Positions 63,107-64,000 of a stretch of 64,000 nucleotides of DNA are shown here, piece by piece (position 1 is the first letter of the stretch; the number at the start of each line of letters is the position of its first letter). The stretch lies in assembly GCA_035295225.1 (NCBI GenBank), contig DATGJI010000049.1, forward strand, positions 1 to 64,000, in the 5' to 3' direction. The notes beneath the pieces are model-generated. The model was not told the DNA's origin and ran no database searches. It saw only the letters and a program-made list of their open reading frames with translations. The translations under genes were made by a program, and so were the position numbers. This DNA comes from Candidatus Eremiobacteraceae bacterium. Lineage in GTDB: Bacteria; Vulcanimicrobiota; Vulcanimicrobiia; Eremiobacterales; Eremiobacteraceae.

Positions 63107-64000
63107 TCAGATCTGCGGATCGGCCAGCGTCGCCTGCGCGTCGATGCGGCCGGCCCCCTGGTGCGGATCGCCTATGTTGACGGCATGGGTGACGATGAGC
63201 TGGCGTGCCGTCGCCGGCGAGAGCGATTTGCCGTCGGCGAGCGCCTTGCTCTTCATGAGCGCGACAAGGCCCGCTACGTGCGGCGTGGCTTGCGACGTGC
63301 CCGCGAAGAGCGCCTCAGATGCGCCGCCGCCGAAAGCGGTGTTTGAATAGAGGTTCCAGATCCATTGCAAGTAGTCGCAACTCGCGAAGTTCTGCGCGCA
63401 GGCGGACACTTGCGCCTGCGTCGGGCCGCCGCCCGGCGCGACGACCGCGAGCTGCGGCCCGAAGTTTGAATAGCCCGCCACGACTTCGACGGCTCCCGTC
63501 GGATCGTTCGGAGTCACGTCGTTCAACACCGTAGCGCCGACCGCGATCACTCCCGCGTCGGCCGCGGGGAAATCGATGGAGTTCGCGCCGTCGTTGCCTG
63601 CCGCTGCGACGACCGAGACGCCTTGGGCGATCGCTGTGGCTACCGCGCTCTCTTCGTTCGGATCCGCACTCGCCGATCCCAGGCTCAAATTGATGACGTT
63701 TGCGCTCTGCGGCGGAGAGATCGCCCAGAGTATGCCGTTGGCGATATCGCTCGCAAAGGCGCTCGGATTCTGGCACGCCTGCGTCGGGTGGCCGAACACG
63801 CGGACATCGACAAGGCCGACGTTGTAGCCGACGCCTGCTACGTCAAGCGCGTTGTTCGTGTCTGCGGCGGCGATGCCGCTGACATTGGTGCCGTGGCCAT
63901 CATCGTCTTGGACAGTTGCGCCTACCGGCGCCCCGGATACGAAAACATGCTGACCCACGACTTTGGTCGCCACGTCAGCGTTTGTCAGATCGACACCCGT
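63107..64000 (-). CDS. Subtilisin-like serine protease (S8), partial
   Basis: The 298 codons visible run off the window; the frame continues as TGVDLTNADV at the edge, so the catalytic Asp is just outside. Catalytic His is in DDDGHGTNVSGIAA, the oxyanion Asn in AAAGNDGANS, and Ser in AGTSQATPHVAGLVALM. It is a peptidase S8 protein, presumably secreted. Two cysteines (ACAQNFASC) may form a disulfide. It stands alone, with the permease promoter between the two genes. Confidence 0.9.
   Translation of the reverse strand, partial: TGVDLTNADVATKVVGQHVFVSGAPVGATVQDDDGHGTNVSGIAAADTNNALDVAGVGYNVGLVDVRVFGHPTQACQNPSAFASDIANGILWAISPPQSANVINLSLGSASADPNEESAVATAIAQGVSVVAAAGNDGANSIDFPAADAGVIAVGATVLNDVTPNDPTGAVEVVAGYSNFGPQLAVVAPGGGPTQAQVSACAQNFASCDYLQWIWNLYSNTAFGGGASEALFAGTSQATPHVAGLVALMKSKALADGKSLSPATARQLIVTHAVNIGDPHQGAGRIDAQATLADPQI

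Overview
The window is a compact, high-GC bacterial chromosome segment. Genes are packed on both strands, no gap exceeds about 210 bp, and I see no rRNA, tRNA, CRISPR array or insertion sequence. It mixes core housekeeping genes (rpsB-tsf-pyrH-frr-cdsA-dxr-rseP-ispG, proS, leuCDB, aroE, glpX) with type IV pilus genes, many membrane glycosyltransferases, lipoproteins, and an orphan csrA/flgM-like pair. A short EF-Ts, an archaeal/Thermus-type ProRS, an Amj-type flippase and many GTG/TTG starts inside 4-base stop/start overlaps suggest an uncultured high-GC lineage of the Eremiobacterota (WPS-2), Armatimonadota or Chloroflexota kind. That placement is inference, not shown by any marker here.

Layout. 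1-6443 (-): pilT, a hidden 23-residue membrane ORF, pilC, a group-3 sigma factor, two related GT-C glycosyltransferases, then the start of a type IV pilin. 6523-11329 (-): three overlapping GT-C membrane glycosyltransferases. 11507-12430 (+): a family-2 glycosyltransferase. 12617-13955 (-): two lipoproteins flanking a hidden 58-residue membrane protein. 14008-22953 (-): a ten-gene run, glpX-yqeG-aroE followed by a CDP-sugar pathway (rfbF, rfbG, C-methyltransferase, NeuD-type acyltransferase, CmcI-type enzyme, DegT aminotransferase, GT2). 22981-23838 (-): a secreted protein with a CBM-like domain. 23946-27411 (+): PIG-V-like transferase, GtrA and GT39 in one overlapping operon.

27397-41270 (-): a long co-directional run that starts at a clear promoter before rpsB and continues through tsf, pyrH, frr, cdsA, dxr, rseP, ispG, a GT-C enzyme, proS, a polysaccharide deacetylase, an M16 peptidase, an Amj-like flippase and a TPR lipoprotein. 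It joins translation, lipid and isoprenoid precursor synthesis and envelope building. 41462-43659: ExeA-like ATPase plus an unknown protein (+), facing csrA and a FlgM-like gene (-). 43842-45907 (+): TlpA-like thioredoxin and acyl-CoA ligase. 45986-47679 (-): NodIJ-type ABC exporter. 47883-53009: an ATP-grasp-like protein, a class V aminotransferase, a CAP-domain protein and a peptide-binding lipoprotein on alternating strands. 53124-55230 (+): 3-hydroxyacyl-CoA dehydrogenase, SCP2-like protein and enoyl-CoA hydratase. 55292-57225 (-): thiolase and RDD protein. 57268-60514 (-): leuC-leuD-leuB-ridA. 60629-64000 (-): an exported unknown, an APC permease and a partial subtilisin-like protease.

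The unifying theme is envelope glycobiology: eight GT-C integral membrane transferases, two GT2 enzymes, GtrA, a CDP-deoxysugar pathway, a deacetylase and a lipid II flippase candidate lie within the first 42 kb, several coupled to pilus or core biosynthetic genes.
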